From: Anaerolinea thermophila
GTDB lineage: Bacteria > Chloroflexota > Anaerolineae > Anaerolineales > Villigracilaceae
Reading direction: 5' to 3'
NCBI GenBank assembly: GCA_020722345.1
Contig: DYKZ01000011.1
Coordinates: 1 to 33,085 of the forward strand
Length of the DNA stretch: 33,085 bases
Under the pieces are notes generated by a model, which was not told the origin of the DNA, did no database searches, and was given only the letters and a program-made list of their open reading frames with translations. Each line of letters begins with the position of its first letter. The stretch's first letter is position 1. Shown piece after piece: positions 17,111 through 24,199 of this stretch. A program made the position numbers and the translations under genes.

Positions 17111-19912
17111 ATGCCTCCCACCCTTTACCTGATAGACGGCCACGCCCTAGCCTATCGCATGTATTTTGCCCTGACGGGCGGGTATGGCGCCAGCGCACCC
17201 TCTCGCTGGCAGACCTCCAAAGGCGAACCAACCGCCGGAACGTATGGCTTTTCCCGCGAACTGCTGCGCATCTACGAACAAGAAAAGCCCGATTACCTGG
17301 CAGTAGCCTTCGATACCGGCAAAACCTTCCGCGACGAAATCTTCCCTGAATACAAAGCCACCCGCGCCAAAATGCCCGATGACCTGCGCCCGCAGATCGA
17401 GCGCATCCGCCAAATCGTGGACGCTTTCAACATCCCGCGCCTCGAGCAGGAAGGCTTCGAAGCTGACGACGTGCTCGGCTCCACCGCCCGCTGGGCCGCC
17501 GGGCAGGGACTGGGCGTAAAGATCATCACCGGCGACCGCGACCTGCTGCAACTGGTGAATGAACGCACCATCGTCTACCTCGCCGGCGACGCCCAGAACT
17601 ACATCACCGCCGAGGACGTGTTCGGCAAACTGCACGTCCGCCCGGAGCAGGTGGTGGACTACAAGGCCATTGTAGGCGACAAATCCGACAACATCCCCGG
17701 CGTGCCGGGCGTTGGCGAAAAAACGGCCGAGAACCTGCTGGCCAAATTCACCGCCCTCGACAACATTTACGCCCACCTCGATGAGGTGGAGCCGCGTTGG
17801 CGGACAAAACTGGAGGCCGGGAAAGACTTGGCCTACATGAGCCGCGACCTCGCCCGCATCCGGACCGATTTGCCGGTCGCGCTGGACCTGGAGCAGGCGC
17901 GCCCCGACGCCTTCGACCCGGCCAAAGTGCAGGCGCTCTTCCAGGAACTCGAATTCCGCTCGCTGGTGGACAAACTGCAGAAAATAGCCGGGGCGCCCGC
18001 CGCCGCGCCCGTAGCAGGGCAGCAGTTGAGCCTCTTCGGGGAGGCTCCGCCCCCGGTCCGCGAAGCCCGCCCCGAGTTCCGCAGCGAGGCGGGGCTGGAC
18101 GTGGTGGTCGTGGATTCGGCTTCCGCTCTCGAGTCGCTCGTCCGGGCGCTGGAGTCCGCCTCCATCATTTCCCTCGATACCGAAACAACCTCCACCGACG
18201 AGATGACCGCCGAACTAGTGGGCATTTCACTGGCGGTGCGGGAGGGGCAGGGGTACTACATCCCGGTCGGCCACCGCTCCGGCGCGCAACTGCCGCTCGA
18301 ACAGGTGGTTGCGGCGCTGCGCAAGCCGCTCACCGACGCCCGCATCCCGAAGGCCGGGCACAACCTGAAATATGACTTTATCGTGCTGGGGCGCCACGGC
18401 CTGCGCGTTGCGCCGCTGGCCTTCGACACAATGCTGGCCGAGTGGCTGCTCGACCCGAACTCGCGCAGCCTCGGCCTGAAGAACCTGGCCGCGGCCCGCC
18501 TGGGGCTGGAGATGACCCGCATCGAAGATCTGATCGGCTCCGGCAAGAAGCAGATTTCTATGGCCGAGGTGCCCATCGCCGAGGCAGCCCCCTATGCCGC
18601 TGCGGATGCGGAGGTTGTCATCCGGCTCAAACCCCTCCTCGAGCGGGAACTCAGCCGCTTCCCGAAATTGCCGCCCCTGCTGTCCGAAATGGAGATGCCG
18701 CTTGTCCCTGTGCTGGCCGATATGGAAATGGCCGGCATTGCGCTGGACAAGGACTTCTTCGTTGCCTTTGCCGCTCAACTCAACGAACGCTTGGAAGCCA
18801 TCGAGCAGGACATCTACGCCGCGGTCGGCAAGACCTTCAACATTAACTCCACCCAGCAACTCTCGGACGTTCTTTTTGGGGCCCTGCATCTGTCCCCCCC
18901 CGGCGGCGGCAAGAAAACCGCCTCCGGCCACTATTCCACCGCCGCAGGCGTGCTGGACGAGATGAGCGGTCAGCACCCGGTGGTGGACATGGTGCTGGAG
19001 TACCGCGAACTTGCCAAACTCAAATCCACCTACGTGGATGCACTGCCGCTGCAAATCCACCCCGAGACTGGACGCGTGCACACCTCCTACAGCCAGACGG
19101 GCGCGGTGACCGGCAGGCTGTCCTCCACCGACCCGAATCTGCAGAACATCCCCATCCGCACCGAACTGGGCCGCCGCGTCCGTCGCGGGTTTATCGCCGC
19201 TCCGGGGAACGTACTCCTTTCGGTGGATTACTCGCAGATCGAACTGCGTATTGTGGCGCATATGGCCGGGGATGAGGCCATGATTGCTGCCTTCCGCGCC
19301 GGGCAGGACATCCATGCTACGACCGCCGCAGCCATCTACGGGGTGCCGCTCGCCGAGGTGACGAAGGAACAGCGCCGCCACGCCAAGGCGATCAACTTCG
19401 GCCTCATCTACGGCATGTCTGCCTTCGGGCTGACGCGTTCCACCGAACTAACCCTGGCCGAATCGGAGGAGTTCGTCGGCGCCTACTTTCGCCAGTTCCC
19501 GGGTGTCAAGAAATACCTGGACGGCATCCGCCGCTCGGCGCGCGAGACGGGCTACGTGGAAACTCTCTTCGGCCGGCGGCGGTATTTCCCGGCGCTCAAG
19601 GGGACGCCGAATGTGGCAATCAAGAACCGCGAGGAACGCGAGGCCATCAATGCTCCCATCCAGGGCACGGCTGCTGATATAATGAAAATTGCCATGATCC
19701 GCATCCAGCCTGCGTTGGCAGAGGCCGGTCTGCACGGACAGATGCTCCTGCAGGTGCACGATGAACTGGTGCTGGAATGTCCGCAGGCCGAGTTGCAGGA
19801 AACCGTGCGGGTGACGCGGCAGGTGATGGAGAACGTGTACCCGCTGTCTGTACCGCTCGATACCGAAGCCCGCTGGGGCCGGAACTGGGATGAATTGACC
19901 GTCATCGAATGA
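17111..19912 (+). CDS. polA: DNA polymerase I with 5'-3' and 3'-5' exonuclease domains
   Basis: A 933-residue polymerase used in Okazaki-fragment processing and repair. The 5'-3' exonuclease domain (about 1-290) shows YLIDGHALAYR, GFEADDVLG, ITGDRDLLQL and VGDKSDNIPGVPGVGEKTA. The 3'-5' exonuclease domain (about 320-510) keeps SLDTETTS, GHNLKYDFIVLG and PYAAADAE, so proofreading residues are present, unlike in Thermus Taq. The polymerase domain carries motif A (VDYSQIELRIVAHMAGD), motif B (RRHAKAINFGLIYGMSAFGL) and motif C (LQVHDELVLE). The length is slightly above E. coli Pol I. The start is the ATG at 17111, giving PTLYLIDGHALAYR; no strong Shine-Dalgarno. It lies 45 nt after the REC/TnpA fusion gene and 28 nt before the TPR gene. 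Confidence 0.97.
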   Translation: MPPTLYLIDGHALAYRMYFALTGGYGASAPSRWQTSKGEPTAGTYGFSRELLRIYEQEKPDYLAVAFDTGKTFRDEIFPEYKATRAKMPDDLRPQIERIRQIVDAFNIPRLEQEGFEADDVLGSTARWAAGQGLGVKIITGDRDLLQLVNERTIVYLAGDAQNYITAEDVFGKLHVRPEQVVDYKAIVGDKSDNIPGVPGVGEKTAENLLAKFTALDNIYAHLDEVEPRWRTKLEAGKDLAYMSRDLARIRTDLPVALDLEQARPDAFDPAKVQALFQELEFRSLVDKLQKIAGAPAAAPVAGQQLSLFGEAPPPVREARPEFRSEAGLDVVVVDSASALESLVRALESASIISLDTETTSTDEMTAELVGISLAVREGQGYYIPVGHRSGAQLPLEQVVAALRKPLTDARIPKAGHNLKYDFIVLGRHGLRVAPLAFDTMLAEWLLDPNSRSLGLKNLAAARLGLEMTRIEDLIGSGKKQISMAEVPIAEAAPYAAADAEVVIRLKPLLERELSRFPKLPPLLSEMEMPLVPVLADMEMAGIALDKDFFVAFAAQLNERLEAIEQDIYAAVGKTFNINSTQQLSDVLFGALHLSPPGGGKKTASGHYSTAAGVLDEMSGQHPVVDMVLEYRELAKLKSTYVDALPLQIHPETGRVHTSYSQTGAVTGRLSSTDPNLQNIPIRTELGRRVRRGFIAAPGNVLLSVDYSQIELRIVAHMAGDEAMIAAFRAGQDIHATTAAAIYGVPLAEVTKEQRRHAKAINFGLIYGMSAFGLTRSTELTLAESEEFVGAYFRQFPGVKKYLDGIRRSARETGYVETLFGRRRYFPALKGTPNVAIKNREEREAINAPIQGTAADIMKIAMIRIQPALAEAGLHGQMLLQVHDELVLECPQAELQETVRVTRQVMENVYPLSVPLDTEARWGRNWDELTVIE

Positions 19913-19940
19913 CCTTCCACGGAGCGACCGAGAAGACGCA

Positions 19941-22271
19941 ATGACAGGACGCGAAGAAATCTACAAGAAAGCCATGAGCCTGGGGCATTCTGCCGCCTGG
20001 GACCAGCAATGGGACAAGGCAGTCTCCGCCTACCAGAAGGCGCTGGAGGAGTTTCCCGACAACCCGAAGGCACTCTCTAACCTCGGGCTGGCGCTCTTCG
20101 AGTTGCAGCGTTTTGATGAGGCTTTGCAGGCTTACCAGAAGGCGGCGCAGGCCTCGCCGAACGACCCTGTCCCGCTGGAAAAAGCGGCGCAGTTGTTCGG
20201 GCGGCTGGGAAATATCAAGGAGGCGATTGCCGCCTACCTGAAATCCGCCGAACTGTACATCCGCGGCCAGGAATCCCAGAAAGCCGTCCAGTGCCTGGTC
20301 AACATCATCCAACTGGACGCAGAGCATCTCCCTGCGCATACGTACCTGGCGATGGTGTACGAACGCCTGGATCACAAGACGCAGGCAATCAACGAGTACC
20401 TGGCGGTTGCCAGCCTGTTCCAGCGCAGCGGCAATACCGACAAGGCGGCAGAGATGATTGGGCGCGCCCTGCGCATCAATTCGGGCAGCGCCGAGGCGCG
20501 CCGGGCGCAGAACATGCTCAAGAGCGGGCAACTGCTGCCCAAGCCGCCGCGCCCGCAGGGCGGCACCGCCCCGCTGACCATGGCGCAGGTCAAACAACTC
20601 GAAGCGCCCAAGTCGGAAGATTCGGGCCTGGACCCGGTCGCGGAGGCGCAGCGAAAGGCGCTCACCAAACTGGCGGAAATCCTGTTCGAGATCTCGGACG
20701 AGAGTGTAGAACTGCCCGCCCCGCGTCGTCCGGGAATGCAGGCGATCATGCACGGCACCGGCCCCTTGAGCATCAAGCAAAGCGACCGCGGCAGCATCAT
20801 GCTGCACATCAGCCAGGCCATTGACGCCCAAACGCGGCAGGATGACGGTCTGGCCGCCGAGGAACTAGAAAAGACGCTCAATTCTGGCCTCAAAAACGCG
20901 GCTGTCTATTTCAACCTGGGATTCCTGCACTTCAAGATGGGACGCTTCGAAAGCAGCCTGCGCAACCTGCAAACAGCTGTCCAGCACCAGGGCTACGCCC
21001 TCGGCGCCCGGCTCCTGAGGGCCCAAATCCTGCGCCGGCTGGAGCGGCTCAATGAAGCCGTGGCGGAATATCTCGAGGCCCTCAAGGCCGCCGACCTGGC
21101 GGTGGTCGCCCCCGAGCAGGCGGCTGAACTGTCCGGCCTGTACGAGCCGATCATCGAGTCCCAGCGGCAACTTGAGAACGCCGCCGATCAGGAGAAGTTG
21201 TGCGACAACATCCACAATCTGCTGATGCAGCCCGACTGGTGGGCGCGGGTGGCCAAAGCGCGCGAGCAATTGCCCAAACCGGCGGCGGACATGCCGCCCA
21301 TGCCGCTGGCCGAAATGATGGCGCAGGCGCAGAGCAGCCAGGTCATTGACACGATCGGGAAAGTCCACACCCTGGCGAAAGCCGGCTTCCTGCGCACCGC
21401 CATGGACGAGGCCTTTGAAGCGCTTAAATACGCTCCCACCTATCTGCCGCTGCATTCGCTGATTGGCGACCTGCTCATCCAAGAAGGTCGGACGCAGGAT
21501 GCGATCACCAAGTACAGCGTGGTGGCGCAGGCCTACCGGACGCGCGGCGAGATCAACTCTGCCATTGACCTGCTACGGCGCATCCTGCGCCTTTCGCCGA
21601 TGGACCTGAACATCCGCGCCACCCTCATCGAACTGCTCTCCGCCCGCGGGTCTGTGGATGAAGCCATCGGCGAATACATGGATGTTGCCGACATCCATTA
21701 CCGCCTCGCCGAACTCGACCTGGCGCGCAAAACCTATGCGGCCGGCCTGCGCCTGGCCCAGCAGGGAGAGTCGAGCCGCACCTGGAGCATCAAGATCCTC
21801 CAGCGCATGGCCGACATTGACATGCAGCGCCTCGACTGGAAGCAGGCGGTGCGCGTCTACGAGCAGATTCGCACCCTCCAACCGGACGATATTTCCGTCC
21901 GCAAGCAGTTGGTCAACCTGAACCTGCGTCTAGGAGATGTCCAGCAAGCCAGCGCCGAATTGGAAAATTTCCTGTCCTACCTCCAGAGCGCCAGCCGGCG
22001 TTCGGAAGCAATTCCATTCCTGGAGGAACTGGTCGCCGAGCAGCCCCAGCAGCCAATTTTGCGCCGCGCCCTGGCAGAGGAGTACCGCCAGGCCGACCGG
22101 ATCGAAGAGGCCGTGGCCCAACTCGACGCGGTGGGCGACTATCTGCTCGATGCCGGCGACCGCGCCGGCGCGATCCAGGCCATCGAGGCCATCGTTGCCA
22201 TGAACCCCCCCAACGTGGCAGATTACATCGCGCTGTTGAGAAAACTGGAAGCAGACGGATCGCAAGCATAA
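19941..22271 (+). CDS. Large tetratricopeptide repeat protein
   Basis: A 776-residue protein without signal peptide or membrane helix. TPR units are clear at the N-terminus (WDKAVSAYQKALEEFPDNPKALSNLGLALFELQRFDEALQAYQKAAQASPNDP), around residues 95-195, in the centre (AAVYFNLGFLHFKMGRFESSLRNLQTAV) and throughout the C-terminal half (from about 470), ending with AVAQLDAVGDYLLDAGDRAGAIQAIEAIVAMNPP. A Pro/Gly-rich, low-complexity joint (about 198-215) and a region with no clear repeats (about 240-300) divide it. TPRs form a protein-binding scaffold; the partner cannot be deduced. It follows polA by 28 nt, with weak GAGAAG upstream of the ATG, so it may be co-transcribed with polA. A terminator follows. 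Confidence 0.88.
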   Translation: MTGREEIYKKAMSLGHSAAWDQQWDKAVSAYQKALEEFPDNPKALSNLGLALFELQRFDEALQAYQKAAQASPNDPVPLEKAAQLFGRLGNIKEAIAAYLKSAELYIRGQESQKAVQCLVNIIQLDAEHLPAHTYLAMVYERLDHKTQAINEYLAVASLFQRSGNTDKAAEMIGRALRINSGSAEARRAQNMLKSGQLLPKPPRPQGGTAPLTMAQVKQLEAPKSEDSGLDPVAEAQRKALTKLAEILFEISDESVELPAPRRPGMQAIMHGTGPLSIKQSDRGSIMLHISQAIDAQTRQDDGLAAEELEKTLNSGLKNAAVYFNLGFLHFKMGRFESSLRNLQTAVQHQGYALGARLLRAQILRRLERLNEAVAEYLEALKAADLAVVAPEQAAELSGLYEPIIESQRQLENAADQEKLCDNIHNLLMQPDWWARVAKAREQLPKPAADMPPMPLAEMMAQAQSSQVIDTIGKVHTLAKAGFLRTAMDEAFEALKYAPTYLPLHSLIGDLLIQEGRTQDAITKYSVVAQAYRTRGEINSAIDLLRRILRLSPMDLNIRATLIELLSARGSVDEAIGEYMDVADIHYRLAELDLARKTYAAGLRLAQQGESSRTWSIKILQRMADIDMQRLDWKQAVRVYEQIRTLQPDDISVRKQLVNLNLRLGDVQQASAELENFLSYLQSASRRSEAIPFLEELVAEQPQQPILRRALAEEYRQADRIEEAVAQLDAVGDYLLDAGDRAGAIQAIEAIVAMNPPNVADYIALLRKLEADGSQA

Positions 22272-22276
22272 AATTC

Positions 22277-22305
22277 AGACCCGCAGACATGAGCGCTGCG
22301 GGTCT
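22277..22305 (+). terminator. Terminator of the polA/TPR unit
   Basis: AGACCCGCAG (22277-22286), 9-nt loop, CTGCGGGTCT (22296-22305), then TTCG. The perfect 10-bp stem is strong, but the T-run is weak. Confidence 0.75.
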
Positions 22306-22334
22306 TTCGTTGGACGATATTGCTCCTGAAAACG

Positions 22335-22359
22335 ACAACCAGCCATCACGGCTGGTTGT
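22335..22359 (-). terminator. Terminator downstream of tRNA-Arg
   Basis: ACAACCAGCC, loop of 5, GGCTGGTTGT, a perfect 10-bp stem. On the minus strand it is followed by CGTTTTC and on the plus strand by TTTG, so it may work in both directions. Confidence 0.75.
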
Positions 22360-22362
22360 TTG

Positions 22363-22434
22363 TACCCCTGGGCAGACTCGAACTGCCCTCTACGGCTCCG
22401 GAGGCCGCCGCTCTGTCCACTGAGCTACAGGGGC
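22363..22434 (-). tRNA. tRNA-Arg (anticodon CCG)
   Basis: The minus-strand sequence folds into a 72-nt cloverleaf. The acceptor GCCCCTG pairs with CAGGGGT (G1:U72 is a wobble pair). The D arm is GCTC and GAGC around an 8-nt loop. The anticodon arm is GCGGC, CTCCGGA, GCCGT with CCG at 34-36. The variable loop is 4 nt. The T arm is GGCAG, TTCGAGT, CTGCC. The discriminator is A73, and CCA is not encoded. It reads the arginine codon CGG. Confidence 0.93.
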
Positions 22435-22445
22435 GAACGCCGCAG

Positions 22446-22451
22446 ATTTTA
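22446..22451 (-). promoter_or_regulatory. -10 box of tRNA-Arg
   Basis: TAAAAT on the minus strand, preceded by TGG (extended -10), 11 nt before the mature 5' end. No clear -35 box. Confidence 0.5.
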
Positions 22452-22470
22452 CCATGAAAAGATTGAGAAA

Positions 22471-22508
22471 CCTTCAACACGAAGGCTACCAAGAGAACAA
22501 CAAAGGGG
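22471..22508. repeat. Copy of the CACAAAGG/CTTCGTGTT word repeat upstream of tRNA-Arg
   Basis: On the minus strand it reads CCTTTGTTGTTCTCTTGG and then CCTTCGTGTTGAAGG, nearly the same words in the same order as the 64-bp direct repeat at 26317-26444. CCTTC and GAAGG at 22471-22485 form a small hairpin. It lies just upstream of the tRNA promoter. Confidence 0.5.
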
Positions 22509-22552
22509 CATTTTGTGCACCGTAGTGTCCGTTGAGTTTAACCTCGATGCGG

Positions 22553-23542
22553 TCAGACTTGCACGAACGGCGCCAGTTCGGCCATTTGCTTGCGTAAGTT
22601 CTGGATGATGGACAGGTTGCCGCTCTCGTCGCCCAGTGTGGCGTACTGCTGGCGCTTGTGGGCATACTCCCCGCAGATCTGGTAGAACTTCATCGTCTTG
22701 ACGAATTTCCCGTTGAAGATTGAGGCGATACGGGCGAACATTTGCCGCCAGGCCGAGGAGGCAGTGCGCAGGTGGGCCGGGGTGATCGTCCCGGCCTGAA
22801 CCTCGGCGGACAGGTAGCGGGTCAGGTATTTCTTCTCGTGCCGGGTGGCCCAGATGATAATGATGAACATGAATAGCCAGCCGGTCCAATCCACAAGCGC
22901 GCCAATCGCCAAGCCAAGGAGTCCGCTCAGCAGGGTCGCCATCGTGTTGTGGAAGGCGTGCGTGAACATGGCCACTCCCAGCCCCAAGATCGGCGCGCCG
23001 ACTTTGACGAACCAGTTCTTGTTGAGCCGCGCCATGGCCAGCCCAATCCCGAAGAAGGCCGTGTAGAACGGGTGCTGCCAGCCGACCAGGATGACGCGGA
23101 TGAAGGTCAGGATACCCAGGCCAGCCCAGCCGCTTTCCTGGTAGCCGTAGGCGTAGATGTAATACGTGTTTTCGGTGGCCGCGAAACCGAGGGCAGCCAC
23201 GCCGGCATAGATGATCCCGTCCAGGACCGAATCGAACTCGCGGCGGAAGACCAGGAACACGATCAGCACCGCCATCCCCTTGAGCGACTCCTCCACCAGG
23301 GGGGCGATGATTGAGGCGGTGGCGAACTCACCGGCCATGTCCGAGCCGGTGAAGATCATCACACCGATTCCCAGGACAGTGTTGATGATGAACGCCGACC
23401 CGGCCGCCACGACCGCTCCCCAGATGAACACCCCGCCCAGCAGCAGGAGTGGCTCCTTTTCGTAACGGTCGAGCCAGTAAAGGATGTAGGCAAACAGAAG
23501 CGCCGTAAAAATACCGATGAATGCCGAAGCCGCGAGTCCCAT
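22553..23542 (-). CDS. PrsW family intramembrane protease-like protein
   Basis: A 329-residue multi-pass membrane protein of the PrsW/CPBP-like glutamic-type protease group. The signature is PLVEESLKG (E84, E85), then GFAATEN (E124, N125), HPFYTAFFGIGLA and THAFHN. These four motifs in successive helices are the expected active-site set. In Bacillus, PrsW cleaves an anti-sigma factor (RsiW). A sigma/anti-sigma pair exists at 6373-7625, but there is no linkage to it here. A soluble C-terminal part (about 235-329) carries AWRQMFARIASIFNGKF and ends without known motifs. The start at 23542 has GGAGG 5 nt upstream. It lies 24 nt downstream of the DUF2344 gene on the same strand, so it may belong to that operon. 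Confidence 0.87.
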   Translation of the reverse strand: MGLAASAFIGIFTALLFAYILYWLDRYEKEPLLLLGGVFIWGAVVAAGSAFIINTVLGIGVMIFTGSDMAGEFATASIIAPLVEESLKGMAVLIVFLVFRREFDSVLDGIIYAGVAALGFAATENTYYIYAYGYQESGWAGLGILTFIRVILVGWQHPFYTAFFGIGLAMARLNKNWFVKVGAPILGLGVAMFTHAFHNTMATLLSGLLGLAIGALVDWTGWLFMFIIIIWATRHEKKYLTRYLSAEVQAGTITPAHLRTASSAWRQMFARIASIFNGKFVKTMKFYQICGEYAHKRQQYATLGDESGNLSIIQNLRKQMAELAPFVQV

Positions 23543-23566
23543 GGGTGCCTCCTTCAGAAATTGCGT

Positions 23567-24193
23567 CTATTCTACTTCGTCTTTCAGAATCAAGCGAGTG
23601 CGCTCGATGCGCGCCGCCTCCGGCGGGATGTTCAGTTCGGCCAGCACTTCCTCTGGTCGCCCCGTTGCGCCCTCGCGGGCGGATAGGACCATTCGCAGGG
23701 ACAAATCTCTGCATTCCAGGGACAAGATAAGCGGACGCAGGTCGTACGCTTTCCCGCGCCGTTCGCGCGGCAGGGCTGGTTTTGCCAGCAGGTCGGCCAG
23801 CCTCGCCTCGAGCCCGGACCCGAGGCCTGCCTCCAGCAAAGCAACTTCATACTCCGCTGCCGCCACCTGTGTCTGCAACGCCGGGGCGCGTTCGTCCACT
23901 TCCTCGACTGCCAGGATGCTCAGCCCCGGCGGCGCGGTGGATTGCAAACCCTGGGCGACCTCATGGGTTGCCCCTACGTTATCCGTCAACCACAAATCCA
24001 CCACCTCCGCCCGACCGGCAAACCCCAACGGAAGCGCGGCGGCGATCTGAATTTTCGGCCCAGGGTGGAAACCCTGCGTGTACGCTAGCGGCAGCCCGGC
24101 GCGGCGCGCCGTCCGTTCCCAGACCTGCTGCAGGTCGAGGTGGCCGATGTAACGCAGCGAGCCGGTTTTGGAGAAAGTGACCCGAATCCGCAT
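23567..24193 (-). CDS. Radical SAM-associated DUF2344 protein (TIGR03936-like)
   Basis: A 208-residue protein with the DUF2344 opening RIRVTFSKTGSLRYIGHLDLQQVWERTARRAGLPLAYTQGFHPGPKIQIAAALPLGFAGRAEVVDLWL. That pattern defines the family, which is encoded next to, or fused with, the TIGR03960-type radical SAM protein. The function is unknown; co-occurrence suggests RNA or cofactor modification, which is inference. It starts 6 nt after the stop of the radical SAM gene, and the GGAG serving as its ribosome binding site lies in the repeat that also forms the end of that gene. Confidence 0.9.
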   Translation of the reverse strand: MRIRVTFSKTGSLRYIGHLDLQQVWERTARRAGLPLAYTQGFHPGPKIQIAAALPLGFAGRAEVVDLWLTDNVGATHEVAQGLQSTAPPGLSILAVEEVDERAPALQTQVAAAEYEVALLEAGLGSGLEARLADLLAKPALPRERRGKAYDLRPLILSLECRDLSLRMVLSAREGATGRPEEVLAELNIPPEAARIERTRLILKDEVE

Positions 24194-24199
24194 CTCTCC

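Noticed and set aside
18227-19381. 384-codon minus-strand open frame opposite polA
   Set aside because: Antisense shadow of the polymerase and exonuclease domains.
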